From G963665925 sp050596425 (lineage in GTDB: Bacteria; Bacillota; Clostridia; Peptostreptococcales; Acidaminobacteraceae), in the NCBI RefSeq assembly GCF_050596425.1, contig NZ_CP192292.1:4712001-4776000 (forward strand): DNA of 64,000 nucleotides, read 5' to 3'. Both the position numbers and the translations under genes were made by a program. The notes below the pieces were generated by a model. The model was not told where the DNA came from. It made no database searches and worked only from the letters and a program-made list of their open reading frames with translations. Of this stretch, positions 9,982-18,593 are shown in pieces (position 1 is the first letter of the stretch; each line of letters begins with the position of its first letter).

Positions 9982-10026
9982 AAGGCAGATGATAACCCTT
10001 TCGGTTTTCATCTGCCTTGTTTTTTT
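9982..10026. terminator. Bidirectional terminator between fxsA and lrgB
   Basis: AAGGCAGATGA and TCATCTGCCTT form a stem with a T-run on the plus side and an A-rich stretch on the other, so it can end both converging transcripts. Confidence 0.85.
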
Positions 10027-10059
10027 GCTGTATAAAGTTCTCATCTTAATACAAACCAT

Positions 10060-10752
10060 TTAAAAGAGATTAATGAAAAAAGGCGCCATGATAACAGTGA
10101 GTATGCCTGCTATTGGTATGGCCACTGCACTCATTGCGCCAACCTCTTCGTCCATTTCAATGGCTTTTGACGTCCCAATAACATGGGCTGATGTGCCCAG
10201 GGCAATGCCACAAGCTGTTTTATCATCAATTTTCAAAAGCTTTAGAAGGCTCGGTCCAATAAGAGCCCCCAAAATGCCTGTAATAATAATGGCAGCAATG
10301 GCAAGGGGCACAATTCCGCCCACTTGCTTTGTGACCTCTATACCTATGGGTGTTGTTATGGACTTGCTCATGAGGGATGCTTTCAGGTCTTGAGAGAGAC
10401 CAAGCATCCGGCTCATAACAACCACGGATAGAAGGGACAGAACAACGCCACCACCAATTCCGATCATGACAGCCTTTAAATTTTTCATTAGAATTTCATA
10501 GTGATAATACAGGGGAATGGCAAGGGCCACCGTGGCAGGCTTAACTAAAAGCGTGATCCAGTCTCCGCCAACATCGTAGGCTTCCAGTGGAATCCTAAAG
10601 GTGGATAAAATACCTATAATCATTACTATGGAGACCAAAAGTGGATTGGCTATGGCTATTTCTGACCTGCGCCTAAAAGCATCCGCTAGTATGTAAACGG
10701 CAACTGTAAGAACCACGCCAAACAAGGGGCTATTATAGACCACTATACTCAC
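10060..10752 (-). CDS. lrgB: LrgB/CidB family membrane protein
   Basis: About 230 residues, strongly hydrophobic, with the LrgB family segments PLLVSIV, LLVKPATVALAIPLYY, SKSITTPIGIEV and GTSAHVIGTSKA. LrgB works with LrgA in a holin/antiholin-like system and in some bacteria in pyruvate or central metabolite transport. I start it at GTG 10752, inside the end of lrgA; a GTG at 10743 and longer readings are also open, since no strong ribosome site is seen. The overlap of reading frames indicates translational coupling with lrgA. Confidence 0.85.
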   Translation of the reverse strand: MSIVVYNSPLFGVVLTVAVYILADAFRRRSEIAIANPLLVSIVMIIGILSTFRIPLEAYDVGGDWITLLVKPATVALAIPLYYHYEILMKNLKAVMIGIGGGVVLSLLSVVVMSRMLGLSQDLKASLMSKSITTPIGIEVTKQVGGIVPLAIAAIIITGILGALIGPSLLKLLKIDDKTACGIALGTSAHVIGTSKAIEMDEEVGAMSAVAIPIAGILTVIMAPFFINLF

Positions 10753-11095
10753 CCGCTTTCTTCTTAAACATCTGTACAAGCCACCCACTAACCCCCATGA
10801 CAAGGACTGTGCTGACCACAATTATAACCAAGAAGGGGATGGCCTCTTTTTTTAAAACATCGAAGTAAGCCATAATGCCCACACCTAAGGGGACAAACAT
10901 AACGGGCAAAATAGATAATAAATAATTTCCAGTCTCTTCAACGGCATGGATTTTTATGAGTTCAAGTTTTAAAAATATAAAAAGAGCCAACATGCCCAGT
11001 ATACTTCCCGGGAAGGGAATATTTAAGAGCGTCACCAAGACCTCTGCACAATATGTAAACACCAGTATAATCGCCAACTGTCCAATGTGTTTCAT
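10733..11095 (-). CDS. lrgA: LrgA/CidA family holin-like protein
   Basis: 120 residues with four hydrophobic segments and the typical FPGSILGMLALF and LPVMFVPLGVGIM sequences of CidA/LrgA. It probably oligomerises in the membrane with LrgB, which overlaps its 3' end. No neighbouring LytSR-type regulator is seen. Which member of the Cid/Lrg pair it corresponds to cannot be decided from the sequence. Confidence 0.87.
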   Translation of the reverse strand: MKHIGQLAIILVFTYCAEVLVTLLNIPFPGSILGMLALFIFLKLELIKIHAVEETGNYLLSILPVMFVPLGVGIMAYFDVLKKEAIPFLVIIVVSTVLVMGVSGWLVQMFKKKAGEYSGL

Positions 11096-11373
11096 TTCAT
11101 CACCAACCTTTTCGCTTCAAATATTACCCGATTGCCCTTGGGGCATCAAGACAATTTTTTCAAAAAACCTTGTCCTCTATGATGAAAACCTTTTTTTGTT
11201 TTTAAATCTCTGTTAATAGTGTTTATTTCCTGTTAAGTCCCCCATAGAATTAACATTTGCCTTATATGCTTTGGGTGTAATCTCAGATTAGAACAAGTAA
11301 GAAAGAAATAGAAAAAAAACGATGTGCATCATAAACAATGTGTCAAAGAAAAGGCTTTTAAGGAGTGATTCCT

Positions 11374-12198
11374 ATGAATTTCATGATAAGTTTATTTAGA
11401 ATAAAAAATATGGCTGAACCCGCAATTGTACTTGGTCAGCTCGACCAGCTCGACCCAGAAAATCGCCTCAAGGGCATTGAAGTCAACGCAGACCTTGATG
11501 ATCCCATAGAAGTGGAGCGCCTATATGCATATGGTCACCTCTTAAAGGCCCGGCATAAGAAACTGCAAATTCATTCCCCCCACGGGTTTTCCAGACTTTA
11601 TAATGAAACAAGTGTCCTAGATAAATACTTGTCCATTTATGCAGATTTGGCAAAAGAACTGCAAACATGCCTTTCCATTACCATTCATCCTGTCGAATCC
11701 GATCAAAAAGAAAAAGCAAGGTTTCACACCCTTAAACTTATAACGCGACTTATAAGCATTTGAGAATTACAGGGCTATGACCTTACATTTACACTTGAAA
11801 ATTTGAATATGAGTCGGCACCGACTAGATACAGAAGGCATTCAACCCCTTGTTGAGGGATCAAATGTAAACTTCTGCTGGGATATTGGCCATGAAGTCTT
11901 TGAAGACCAGTGTACCTATAGCTTGGATGATAGTCTTTTTGATAAACTCAACAACATTCATATTCATGATATAAACCAGACAGACCACCACCCCTTTATA
12001 CACGGAAAAACAGATTATGTCCGTGCTGTGTCCTACTTGGCCACAAAGGGATACAAAGGTTCTGTGGTGGTTGAAATCAATACGGATTATCTGGCGGGTG
12101 ACACATGGGGCCAAAAGTACACAGATTATATGAGACAGCTCTATACGGTTTCAGATATTTACAAGAGCCTGACACGGTCTCGCGAACAGGTTATTTAA
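11374..12198 (+). pseudogene. Xylose isomerase-like TIM-barrel (sugar phosphate isomerase/epimerase type) gene with in-frame UGA
   Basis: ATG 11374 has AAGGAGTGA in front. Codons run open to TGA at 11761-11763 and then continue in the same frame to 12198. The two halves together make a ~273-residue AP-endonuclease-2 barrel: KLQIHSPHG in the first part; FTLENLN, CWDIGHE, NIHIHDI and VVEIN (metal-binding Glu, Asp-x-x-His, His-x-His and Glu) in the second. UGA falls just before the FTLENLN strand, at no known active-site position, so a recent nonsense change is the simplest reading. Readthrough cannot be excluded because the organism inserts selenocysteine elsewhere. Substrate unknown. It stands alone. 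Confidence 0.75.
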
Positions 12199-12392
12199 AG
12201 GATCAAGACAGGCTTACTTTAACCGGTCAGTCACTATGCTGACCCTGTAAAACACCAACCCCTCTACTAATAATTCACAAAATGTGTTCCCGGGGCAAAA
12301 AATATATGCACCCATATGGATAGGATGGGCAAACACTCTCTTTATAAATCTTTAAACCTTTTGAGGGACAATATTGTTTTTTTCTTCTAAAA

Positions 12393-12440
12393 AAGACTGG
12401 CCTTTTACTGCTTTTTCAGCAAAAGGCCAGTCTTCTTTTT
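12393..12440. terminator. Bidirectional terminator
   Basis: AAGACTGGCCTTTT pairs with AAAAGGCCAGTCTT, with a T-run on the right and A-run on the left. It serves the TIM-barrel gene from the left and the HD-domain gene from the right. Confidence 0.88.
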
Positions 12441-12761
12441 TTATGATTTCACTTTTTGAGCCTAACTTAAAAGGGTGTATCCCTCTTCTTGAAGGCGCTT
12501 TTCGTGCTCAATTAGACCATTCACTATGATATTAATATGATCATTAAACTCCATGCCCAAGTCTTCCATTGACGACATGAGTTCATCTCGGTCCACTGCT
12601 CTTGCAAAAGCCTTGTCTTTCATTTTCTTTTTAACAGATTTTCCTTTTAGCCCCTCTAACTTTGTAGGGCGCATAAGAGCCACCGCTATAATAAAACTTG
12701 CCATTTCATCCACAGCATGAAGATGGACTGAACCCTTTAGAGTAGATACTATACTGGCTCA

Positions 12762-13628
12762 TTAAGCTGCACGATTTCTAACAACAACTGGAGCAGTAGT
12801 GCTCTTCAGCTGTATTCGTTCATTGTTATAAAAATTGATATATTCATCAATCTCAATGGCCACTGAGTTAGTCATCATATTGCTGGTATCTGATAACCAC
12901 TCAATCTTTAGTGTTGAAAAGAAGCTTTCTATTGGTGAATTATCAATAGGTGTTCCCGGCCGAGACATCGAAGGTTCAATTCTATTATCATTAAGAAATA
13001 CATGATACTCATGAGAGGTGTATTGCGAACCCATGTCACTGTGCAAGATAGTTACATTATCCTGCCTTTTGTGCTTTAAGGCTTGAGAGACTGTTGAAAT
13101 CACTATGGGTGTCTTTGAGTTTTTTGCATAGGAGTAACCAAGAATGCTACCATCATATAAATCTTTCAATGCGGATAAGTATAGGATACCATCTTTGCAT
13201 TTAAATTGCGTTATATCGGTTGACCATTTCTCATTTTTACGTGTACTGTTAAATTGTCTTTTCAGTTTATTTTCATATTTATGAATACAGTCTTTAGAGT
13301 GAGTTATATTTCTACTTCTTCGTATAATTGAGCAAAGTGAAAATTTGTTCATAATCCTTAAGACAGACTTATGGTTTATTTTAATCCTCATGACTTTGTT
13401 CAGCCAAATTGTTATTCGACGATAACCATATGAAAACTTTATTTTCTCTTGATATTCCTTGATTAGTTTCGCAATATACTTATCCCGTTTTGTACGCTTG
13501 CTTTCTGGATGCTTAAGCCATTTATAGTATCCACTTGATGAAACACCAAGAATCCTACACAAGTTGCTTACCGTGTACTTATGACGTAGTTGCTGAATTA
13601 CCTTATATTTTAATCTTGCGGATCCCAC
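12762..13628 (-). CDS. IS3-family transposase OrfB (DDE integrase core)
   Basis: A 288-residue catalytic part of the transposase. An HTH-like/IS150 segment (SNLCRILGVSSSGYYKWL) is followed by the rve integrase core with the DDE triad: WSTDITQF (Asp), LHSDMGSQYTS (Asp) and SPIESFFSTLKIE (Glu). In this family it is normally made as an OrfAB fusion by -1 frameshifting; the OrfB frame is open through the A-rich stretch at 13637-13645. The GTG at 13628 is only a nominal start. Confidence 0.92.
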   Translation of the reverse strand: MGSARLKYKVIQQLRHKYTVSNLCRILGVSSSGYYKWLKHPESKRTKRDKYIAKLIKEYQEKIKFSYGYRRITIWLNKVMRIKINHKSVLRIMNKFSLCSIIRRSRNITHSKDCIHKYENKLKRQFNSTRKNEKWSTDITQFKCKDGILYLSALKDLYDGSILGYSYAKNSKTPIVISTVSQALKHKRQDNVTILHSDMGSQYTSHEYHVFLNDNRIEPSMSRPGTPIDNSPIESFFSTLKIEWLSDTSNMMTNSVAIEIDEYINFYNNERIQLKSTTAPVVVRNRAA

Positions 13629-13906
13629 CTTTCTAATTCTTTTTGAAAAACCTCAAGTACTTCCATTTGCATCTTTATTTCATTGAGCATCATCTGTTTT
13701 GCGGGCTGCACTTTAGTCTCTGGTTTTCCATTAATATTATTAGGCATTGGATCTGCGCCAGTTTCTTTACGATATGAACGTAGCCAACTCTGTATGGTTG
13801 TTCTGCCGATTCCAAATTCTTTTGCAAGAACTCTCGTTGAATACCCCTGGTTTAAATGTAAATCTAAAATTTCGTTACGTTGTATAATAGTAAATCTCCT
13901 TGCCAT
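13610..13906 (-). CDS. IS3-family transposase OrfA (helix-turn-helix)
   Basis: A 98-residue DNA-binding component with an N-terminal helix-turn-helix (QGYSTRVLAKEFGIGRTTIQ) and a C-terminal leucine-heptad-like helix. It overlaps OrfB by 19 bp. The sequence CAAAAAGAA at 13645-13637 (minus strand) is a plausible -1 slippage site, since OrfB is open in the -1 frame across it. Confidence 0.9.
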   Translation of the reverse strand: MARRFTIIQRNEILDLHLNQGYSTRVLAKEFGIGRTTIQSWLRSYRKETGADPMPNNINGKPETKVQPAKQMMLNEIKMQMEVLEVFQKELERWDPQD

Positions 13907-14572
13907 TATAAAACTCCTTTGCTTTTAGTAATATTATAAATGGCTCATTATAGATGTCTACTAAACAGGGGGCACTTCAAAGAACCTTGCGTTCCATTAA
14001 GTCTCTTGGAACAGAGCCGTCATACCCATGGGACAGGATAGAATCAATAAATTCCTTGTCTAAATCTGTACCAGTAAGCAGTTCTGGTGCTTTAGCTGGG
14101 TGAACTTCTGGATATTTTTCGAAGTCAATATCATGAAGGAGTCCTAAATTGCCCCATCTTTCTTCATCGGCATCAAAATGCTTGGCGTAAGCGATCATAG
14201 CGGCTTCCACCGCCAAAGAATGTCTGAAAACACGGTCTGTTTTCACATGCTCTTTAAGAAGTTCCAGCGCTTCACTTCGTTTCATAATAGCCTCCTAATC
14301 TCAGAAAAGACTCTTTCTATTTACGTCTTTCCCATTCCAGATTGTCAAAATTATCTGTCTACTCTATGACAATTATAATAATAATTTCCCCTTTGGTATA
14401 GGGTTTTAAAAAAATCTTTTATTAATATGCAGTCTCTTCGTCTTTCTATTTGCTTTTTCAACTTTTTATGAGCCACCTAAAGTAATTATTTATCCATTTC
14501 AAATTATTGACTTCATTGGAGTTAAGGTTTAAAATACACTTAAAACAACCCTTAACGAAAGTGGTGATTTTA

Positions 14573-15595
14573 ATGGGTCAATCTACACATTTTATGAAAT
14601 TAAAGCAAATCAATGTCGACATGGTCAAGGAAGCCCTTAAAACTTCCGGTCACAGCACAAAGATGAGTCTTTCTCGTGAAACGGGGCTCAGTGTTGCAAC
14701 ATGTGGCAACATTCTCAGTGAACTTCTTATCACAGGTGAGGTTCTTGAAATAGAACAAGAAGCTTCAACCGGTGGGCGTCCAGCTCGGCGGTTTGTATAC
14801 AATGAAAATTTCGCTTCAGTGGCCTCTGTCTATTTTAGAAAAGAAGGAGACACCGACTATATGGTTTGTGTTGTTTCCAATTTACTCGGAAATCCCATTT
14901 TCGAAAAGCAGATAGAGGAAAATGGACTTTCTATGGAAACAATTGAAAACACAATTGACACCCTGGTTTCCGACTTTCCAAATCTTCGTGTCTTAACCTT
15001 GGGCATACCTGGTGTTGTCCATCAAGGGGCCATAGGCTACTCGCATTTTGAATCCCTTGCTTACTATCCTTTAGAAGAAAAGCTCATGGATAAGTATGAC
15101 CTACTTGTTACTGCCGAAAATGATATGAATGCCACGGCAGTCGGGTATTACAACAGTTACGCCAAAGACAAGCCGGAAAGTCTGGCTTATTTGTACTATC
15201 CTAAGGACGGTATTTCTGGTGCAGGCATTATTGTAAATGGACGAATTGTTAAGGGACATTCCAATTTTGCAGGAGAAATTTCATTTATACCTCTAGGGCT
15301 GTCGCACTCTGAGCAGAAAAAAATCCAACAGGATGCCCATGCGTTTTCAGACTTTGTCTGTCGAACAGTTGCAACAGTCAATGGCATTATTAACCCTCAA
15401 AAAGTGGTTCTTTGCGGTTATTATTTTAAAGACCCATTCATAGACAAATTAGAGCATAGACTTAAAACATATATTTCTGAAAAGCACATGCCTGAACTCA
15501 TATTTGAAACGGATGTTCATAAGAGTTATCTAAAGGGTCTCACCCACATTGCCCTAGAGCAATTAAAATGCAACATTGAAATTGTTGAAAAATAG
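14573..15595 (+). CDS. ROK-family regulator/kinase-like protein
   Basis: About 340 residues. The N-terminus carries a winged helix-turn-helix (residues ~10-65: VKEALKTSGHSTKMSLSRET), followed by a sugar-kinase-like ROK fold with LTLGIPGVV and SGAGIIVNGRIVKG. The ROK zinc motif CxCGxxGCxE is not present, so this looks like a regulator rather than a sugar kinase. ATG 14573 was chosen over the upstream start at 14507 because a GTGGTGA ribosome site precedes it and similarity begins there. No partner gene is adjacent; the ligand is unknown. Confidence 0.8.
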   Translation: MGQSTHFMKLKQINVDMVKEALKTSGHSTKMSLSRETGLSVATCGNILSELLITGEVLEIEQEASTGGRPARRFVYNENFASVASVYFRKEGDTDYMVCVVSNLLGNPIFEKQIEENGLSMETIENTIDTLVSDFPNLRVLTLGIPGVVHQGAIGYSHFESLAYYPLEEKLMDKYDLLVTAENDMNATAVGYYNSYAKDKPESLAYLYYPKDGISGAGIIVNGRIVKGHSNFAGEISFIPLGLSHSEQKKIQQDAHAFSDFVCRTVATVNGIINPQKVVLCGYYFKDPFIDKLEHRLKTYISEKHMPELIFETDVHKSYLKGLTHIALEQLKCNIEIVEK

Positions 15596-15598
15596 ATC

Positions 15599-15709
15599 AG
15601 GCGCTTGCAAAATTATAGATCTATACCCTTGTCATATATAGAACTTTTAATTCATAAATATCTATATATGCCACAACAAGGATGATTGAATGTTATTTTG
15701 CAAGTCGCT
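15599..15709 (+). repeat. MITE-like repeat, copy A
   Basis: About 111 bp with imperfect terminal inverted repeats AGGCGCTTGCAAAAT / ATTTTGCAAGTCGCT and an AT-rich middle with ATATATAGAAC. It matches copy B (18387-18500, opposite orientation) and copy C (59709-59823). No reading frame inside. Confidence 0.8.
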
Positions 15710-15717
15710 CAAATATT

Positions 15718-15764
15718 AAAAGAGCAGTGACTTGATCGTAAATACGGACAAGTCACTGCTCTTT
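15718..15764. terminator. Terminator hairpin between ROK gene and yjdM
   Basis: AAAGAGCAGTGACTTG pairs with CAAGTCACTGCTCTTT. It sits at the convergent end of the two genes. Confidence 0.75.
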
Positions 15765-15780
15765 ATCTTACGGGAACAAC

Positions 15781-16122
15781 CTATGCTTTTTTAACGTATA
15801 TTGACTTTAAACTCATGGCACCAAAACCATCAATTTTACAGTCAATGTCATGGTCGCTGTCATGAACAAGTCTGATGTTCTTGACCTTTGTTCCGATTTT
15901 TACAACCGATGAGCTTCCCTTGACTTTTAAATCCTTAATCACTGTGACCGTATCACCATCATTAAGAATATTGCCGTTGGCATCTTTAATAGCGTTTGCT
16001 TCTTCAGCAGCGGCATCTGCCTCTGGTGACCATTCATGGGCACACTCAGGGCAAACCATTAGGTTGCCATCATGATACGTATATTCTGAATTACATTTAG
16101 GACAGTTAGGCATTTCTTGCAT
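15781..16122 (-). CDS. yjdM: YjdM/PhnA family zinc-ribbon protein
   Basis: 113 residues. An N-terminal zinc ribbon, CPKCNSEYTYHDGN then CPECAHEW, is followed by a conserved beta domain with GNILNDGDTVTVIKDLKVKG, the hallmark of the family once named PhnA. It has no proven role in phosphonate use; its function is unknown. The start at 16122 is set by GGAGGT six bases upstream, 14 codons inside the longest frame. It is a single gene within the segment bracketed by repeats A and B. Confidence 0.92.
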   Translation of the reverse strand: MQEMPNCPKCNSEYTYHDGNLMVCPECAHEWSPEADAAAEEANAIKDANGNILNDGDTVTVIKDLKVKGSSSVVKIGTKVKNIRLVHDSDHDIDCKIDGFGAMSLKSIYVKKA

Positions 16123-16628
16123 ATTGCTACCTCCATTCATTTTTACCGTGTTATAGGTTATCACACCCCAAAAGTAATATCAATGCAATAAAGTGTTTAA
16201 TTTTGCATTTTCCTTCATTTTCCACTTTTCACTTTATTTCATTTGATCCTCTCTAAAGATTCCCCTCGTTTTCCTACGAAAATGATAGATTCGTTGTATA
16301 TTATTAACAATATTGAATTTTTCTATGCATCCATCTTTTGTTATGAATTTTCTAAATTCACACGAAATATCTCCACAATATTTTGATAATAATTTATCAA
16401 TGATAAAACATTGCCAAAACAGCAACCGGGCTATTTGGGCATATGTTTATATCTCCATAAAATATACAGCTTTACCCATTTGTTTACTTAAACTGTAAAT
16501 AAAGACTGTACTTTATGGCTTTCTGTCCATGTTTAACGAAAACGAAACAATATCAGGAAAACGGTTGTCCACCCACTTTTTATCCTCTAGAATTATAAGT
16601 GTCGAAACTGAATAAGGTGTGAATGATT
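16123..16628. other. Intergenic region upstream of the glycine riboswitch
   Basis: An AT-rich ~500-bp stretch. The short frames in it have no ribosome sites or recognisable similarity. It must hold promoters for yjdM (minus) and for the riboswitch transcript (plus), but none is clear enough to place. Confidence 0.4.
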
Positions 16629-16810
16629 GATGTTGGAGAAATTCTATGATTTTAGAATTACCGTAGGAGAAAGGCTTTGATTTGCTAGATCATGGCTGAA
16701 GCTCTCAGGTCTAATACAGTATCATGACACACCCCTGGAGAGACTCTTAAGAGCATCGACGAAGCAACTCGATTTGATCGGGGAAACTTTCAGATAAAAG
16801 GACAGGGTAA
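16629..16810 (+). promoter_or_regulatory. Tandem glycine riboswitch
   Basis: Two glycine-aptamer cores follow each other. Aptamer 1 has TTGGAGAA, CCGTAGGAGAAA and GCTCTCAGGT. Aptamer 2 has CTGGAGAGACTC, CGACGAAGC, GGGGAAACTTTCAG and AAAAGGACAGGG. These are the conserved elements of the gcvT class. The leader continues about 160 nt to the symporter start; a hairpin CTTACG...CGTAAG (16911-16931) lies in between. Glycine would be expected to change expression of the symporter; the sign cannot be read. Confidence 0.85.
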
Positions 16811-16968
16811 AATTAGCGGCAAAAGGAGAAGTGTGTGCATGCTGGTTTTATAGCTGTCTATTTTTATGCCCAAAATCTGATAAGATCCCCTCTGAATCAG
16901 TCTGGTTGTGCTTACGTATCGCGAGCGTAAGGGACGGGCTACTGGTTATCATAAGGAGGTCACTCACA

Positions 16969-18345
16969 ATGAACACAGAATCACTTTTGGCTTTTTTGGA
17001 CAAGGTCAACGGCATCCTTTGGGGGCCCTTGATGCTATTCTTCCTTCTTGGCACAGGCGTTCTCTTTACTTTTAAACTTCGGTTTTTACAGGTTACCAAA
17101 CTCGGTATCGCCTTCAAGCAAATATTTAGCACTGACCGATCAGACAGCGATGCTGAGGGGATGTCCCCCTTCCAGTCTCTATCCACTGCCATTGCAGCTC
17201 AAGTGGGGACAGGCAACCTGGCAGGTGTCGCCACTGCCATTGCAGTTGGTGGTCCAGGCTCAATTTTTTGGATGTGGATCAGTGGTTTCTTTGGAATGGG
17301 AACCATATTTGCTGAAGCTGTTTTAGCACAGCTCTTTAATGAAGAACGCGATGGAGAACTCACTGGTGGTCCAGCGTATTATATTCGAAATGGACTTAAT
17401 AATAAATTTTTAGCTGGATTCTTTGCCATTTCTATCGTCCTTGCCCTAGGTATTATGGGAAATATGGTACAGTCAAACTCAATTGCAGCCGCAGTTAAAA
17501 ACGTTGTCCCGATCCCAAGTTTGGCCCTTGGCATCATTATCGCTGCCCTGGCGGCCATGGTTCTAGTTGGTGGTGTGTCACGTATTGGCGCTTTTACAGA
17601 AAAAGTTGTTCCATTCATGGCAGCCTTTTATATTCTTGGAGGTATAATAATTGTTGCTCTAAATGCCGACCAGCTTATACCGGCCTTGAAAATGATCGTT
17701 TACGGCGCTTTTAATCCTCAAGCGGCAACAGGTGGTTTTATTGGTGCCACTGTCAAAGAAACCGTACGCTATGGTATTGCCCGTGGATTGTTTTCAAATG
17801 AAGCTGGTATGGGGTCTACTCCCCACGCCCATGCGGTTGCAAAGGTCAAGCACCCTGTCCAGCAGGGAATGGTTTCTATACTTGGTGTCATTGTTGATAC
17901 AGGTGTTGTTTGTACAATCACGGCGCTTGTCATTCTGACAACAGGTGCTTTTGAAACCGGGTTGACTGGTGCGGAGCTAACTCAAGAAGGTTTCCGTCTA
18001 GGTTTTAGCTTCATGGGAGACTTCGGAACCAGCTTTATAGCTGTTTGCCTCTTCTTCTTTGCTTTTTCAACAATTATTGGGTGGTACTTCTTTGGGGAAC
18101 AAAACATCAAGTACCTCTTTGGGTCAAGAGGGATTCTAGGATATAGAATGGTCGTTCTCGCTGGCATAATTATTGGTCCGCTCCTTGATGTGGAACTCGT
18201 TTGGAGCCTAGCAGACTCATTCAATGCCCTCATGGTTGTTCCCAACCTGATCGCCCTTGTAGGCCTTACAGGATTGGTTGTAAAATCTCTTAACGACTTT
18301 ATTGACACTTACGAAAAAGGCACCGTATCTAAAAAAGCAAGCTAG
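16969..18345 (+). CDS. Na+/alanine-glycine symporter (AGCS family)
   Basis: About 458 residues with some ten hydrophobic segments. Family signatures seen: QVGTGNLAGVATAIAVGGPG, GPAYYIRNGL and SNEAGMGSTPHAHA. The family imports alanine or glycine with sodium. The start is ATG 16969, eight bases after AAGGAGGT; upstream codons in the frame belong to the riboswitch leader. The tandem glycine riboswitch points to glycine as the substrate. Glycine is a common Stickland acceptor, so an uptake role fits, although glycine reductase genes are not in this window. Confidence 0.92.
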   Translation: MNTESLLAFLDKVNGILWGPLMLFFLLGTGVLFTFKLRFLQVTKLGIAFKQIFSTDRSDSDAEGMSPFQSLSTAIAAQVGTGNLAGVATAIAVGGPGSIFWMWISGFFGMGTIFAEAVLAQLFNEERDGELTGGPAYYIRNGLNNKFLAGFFAISIVLALGIMGNMVQSNSIAAAVKNVVPIPSLALGIIIAALAAMVLVGGVSRIGAFTEKVVPFMAAFYILGGIIIVALNADQLIPALKMIVYGAFNPQAATGGFIGATVKETVRYGIARGLFSNEAGMGSTPHAHAVAKVKHPVQQGMVSILGVIVDTGVVCTITALVILTTGAFETGLTGAELTQEGFRLGFSFMGDFGTSFIAVCLFFFAFSTIIGWYFFGEQNIKYLFGSRGILGYRMVVLAGIIIGPLLDVELVWSLADSFNALMVVPNLIALVGLTGLVVKSLNDFIDTYEKGTVSKKAS

Positions 18346-18386
18346 ACCGTTCGTGAATATGACCCAACTTTTCATATTCATTGTTG

Positions 18387-18500
18387 AGCGACTTGCAAAT
18401 CATCATTCAAGCCCCCTCGTCCTACCATATATAAACATTTGAAATCAACAGTTCTATATATGCAGGTCGAAGGCATAGATCTATAATTTTGCAAGCGCCT
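18387..18500 (-). repeat. MITE-like repeat, copy B
   Basis: About 114 bp, inverted relative to copy A. On the minus strand it reads TCAGGCGCTTGCAAAATTAT at one end and GATTTGCAAGTCGCTCAA at the other, nearly identical to copy A there. The middle has diverged. Copies A and B flank yjdM, the riboswitch and the symporter. Confidence 0.82.
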
Positions 18501-18509
18501 GATATAATG

Positions 18510-18547
18510 AAAAGATGAGCTCATTTCTCCCTTGAGCTCATCTTTTC
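18510..18547. terminator. Bidirectional terminator
   Basis: AAAAGATGAGCTCA pairs with TGAGCTCATCTTTT. It lies between the convergent symporter and GGDEF/HD-GYP genes. Confidence 0.8.
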
Positions 18548-18593
18548 TTATCTTGAATGCATTTAATTTTGAAGATTTAAGTCATTATAGACC

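Larger units (their letters stand above)
12724..13979 (-). mobile_element. IS3-family (IS150-like) insertion sequence, 1256 bp
   Basis: The element holds two overlapping transposase frames. Its ends are imperfect inverted repeats: TGGACTGAACCC...TTTAGAGTAGA on one side, TGAAGTGCCCCC...TTTAGTAGA (complement) on the other. It is flanked by identical AAGA/TCTT at 12720-12723 and 13980-13983, a 4-bp target duplication. Both reading frames look intact, so it may still move. Confidence 0.88.
12462..14285 (-). pseudogene. HD-domain phosphohydrolase-like gene split by an IS3-family insertion
   Basis: The N-terminal 102 codons (14285-13980) encode an HD domain with HSLAVEAAM and GLLHDIDFE; the C-terminal 85 codons plus stop (12719-12462) continue HAVDEMASFIIAVALMRP and VKKKMKDKAFARAV. 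Removing the element 12724-13979 and one copy of the 4-bp duplication TCTT rejoins the frame as MERKVL-HAVDEM, an intact ~187-residue protein of usual length for this family. Such proteins bind metal and are predicted phosphohydrolases of unknown substrate. The interruption separates the HD metal site from the conserved C-terminal helices, so activity is doubtful. Confidence 0.9.

Noticed and set aside
6721..11763. Reassignment of UGA to tryptophan
   Set aside because: UGG is used for Trp throughout, and UGA is a true stop in other genes here, for example the DtxR and RimK-like genes.
16831..16968. Upstream 46-codon extension of the AGCS symporter
   Set aside because: It is leader RNA between the riboswitch and the ribosome site AAGGAGGT at 16953.
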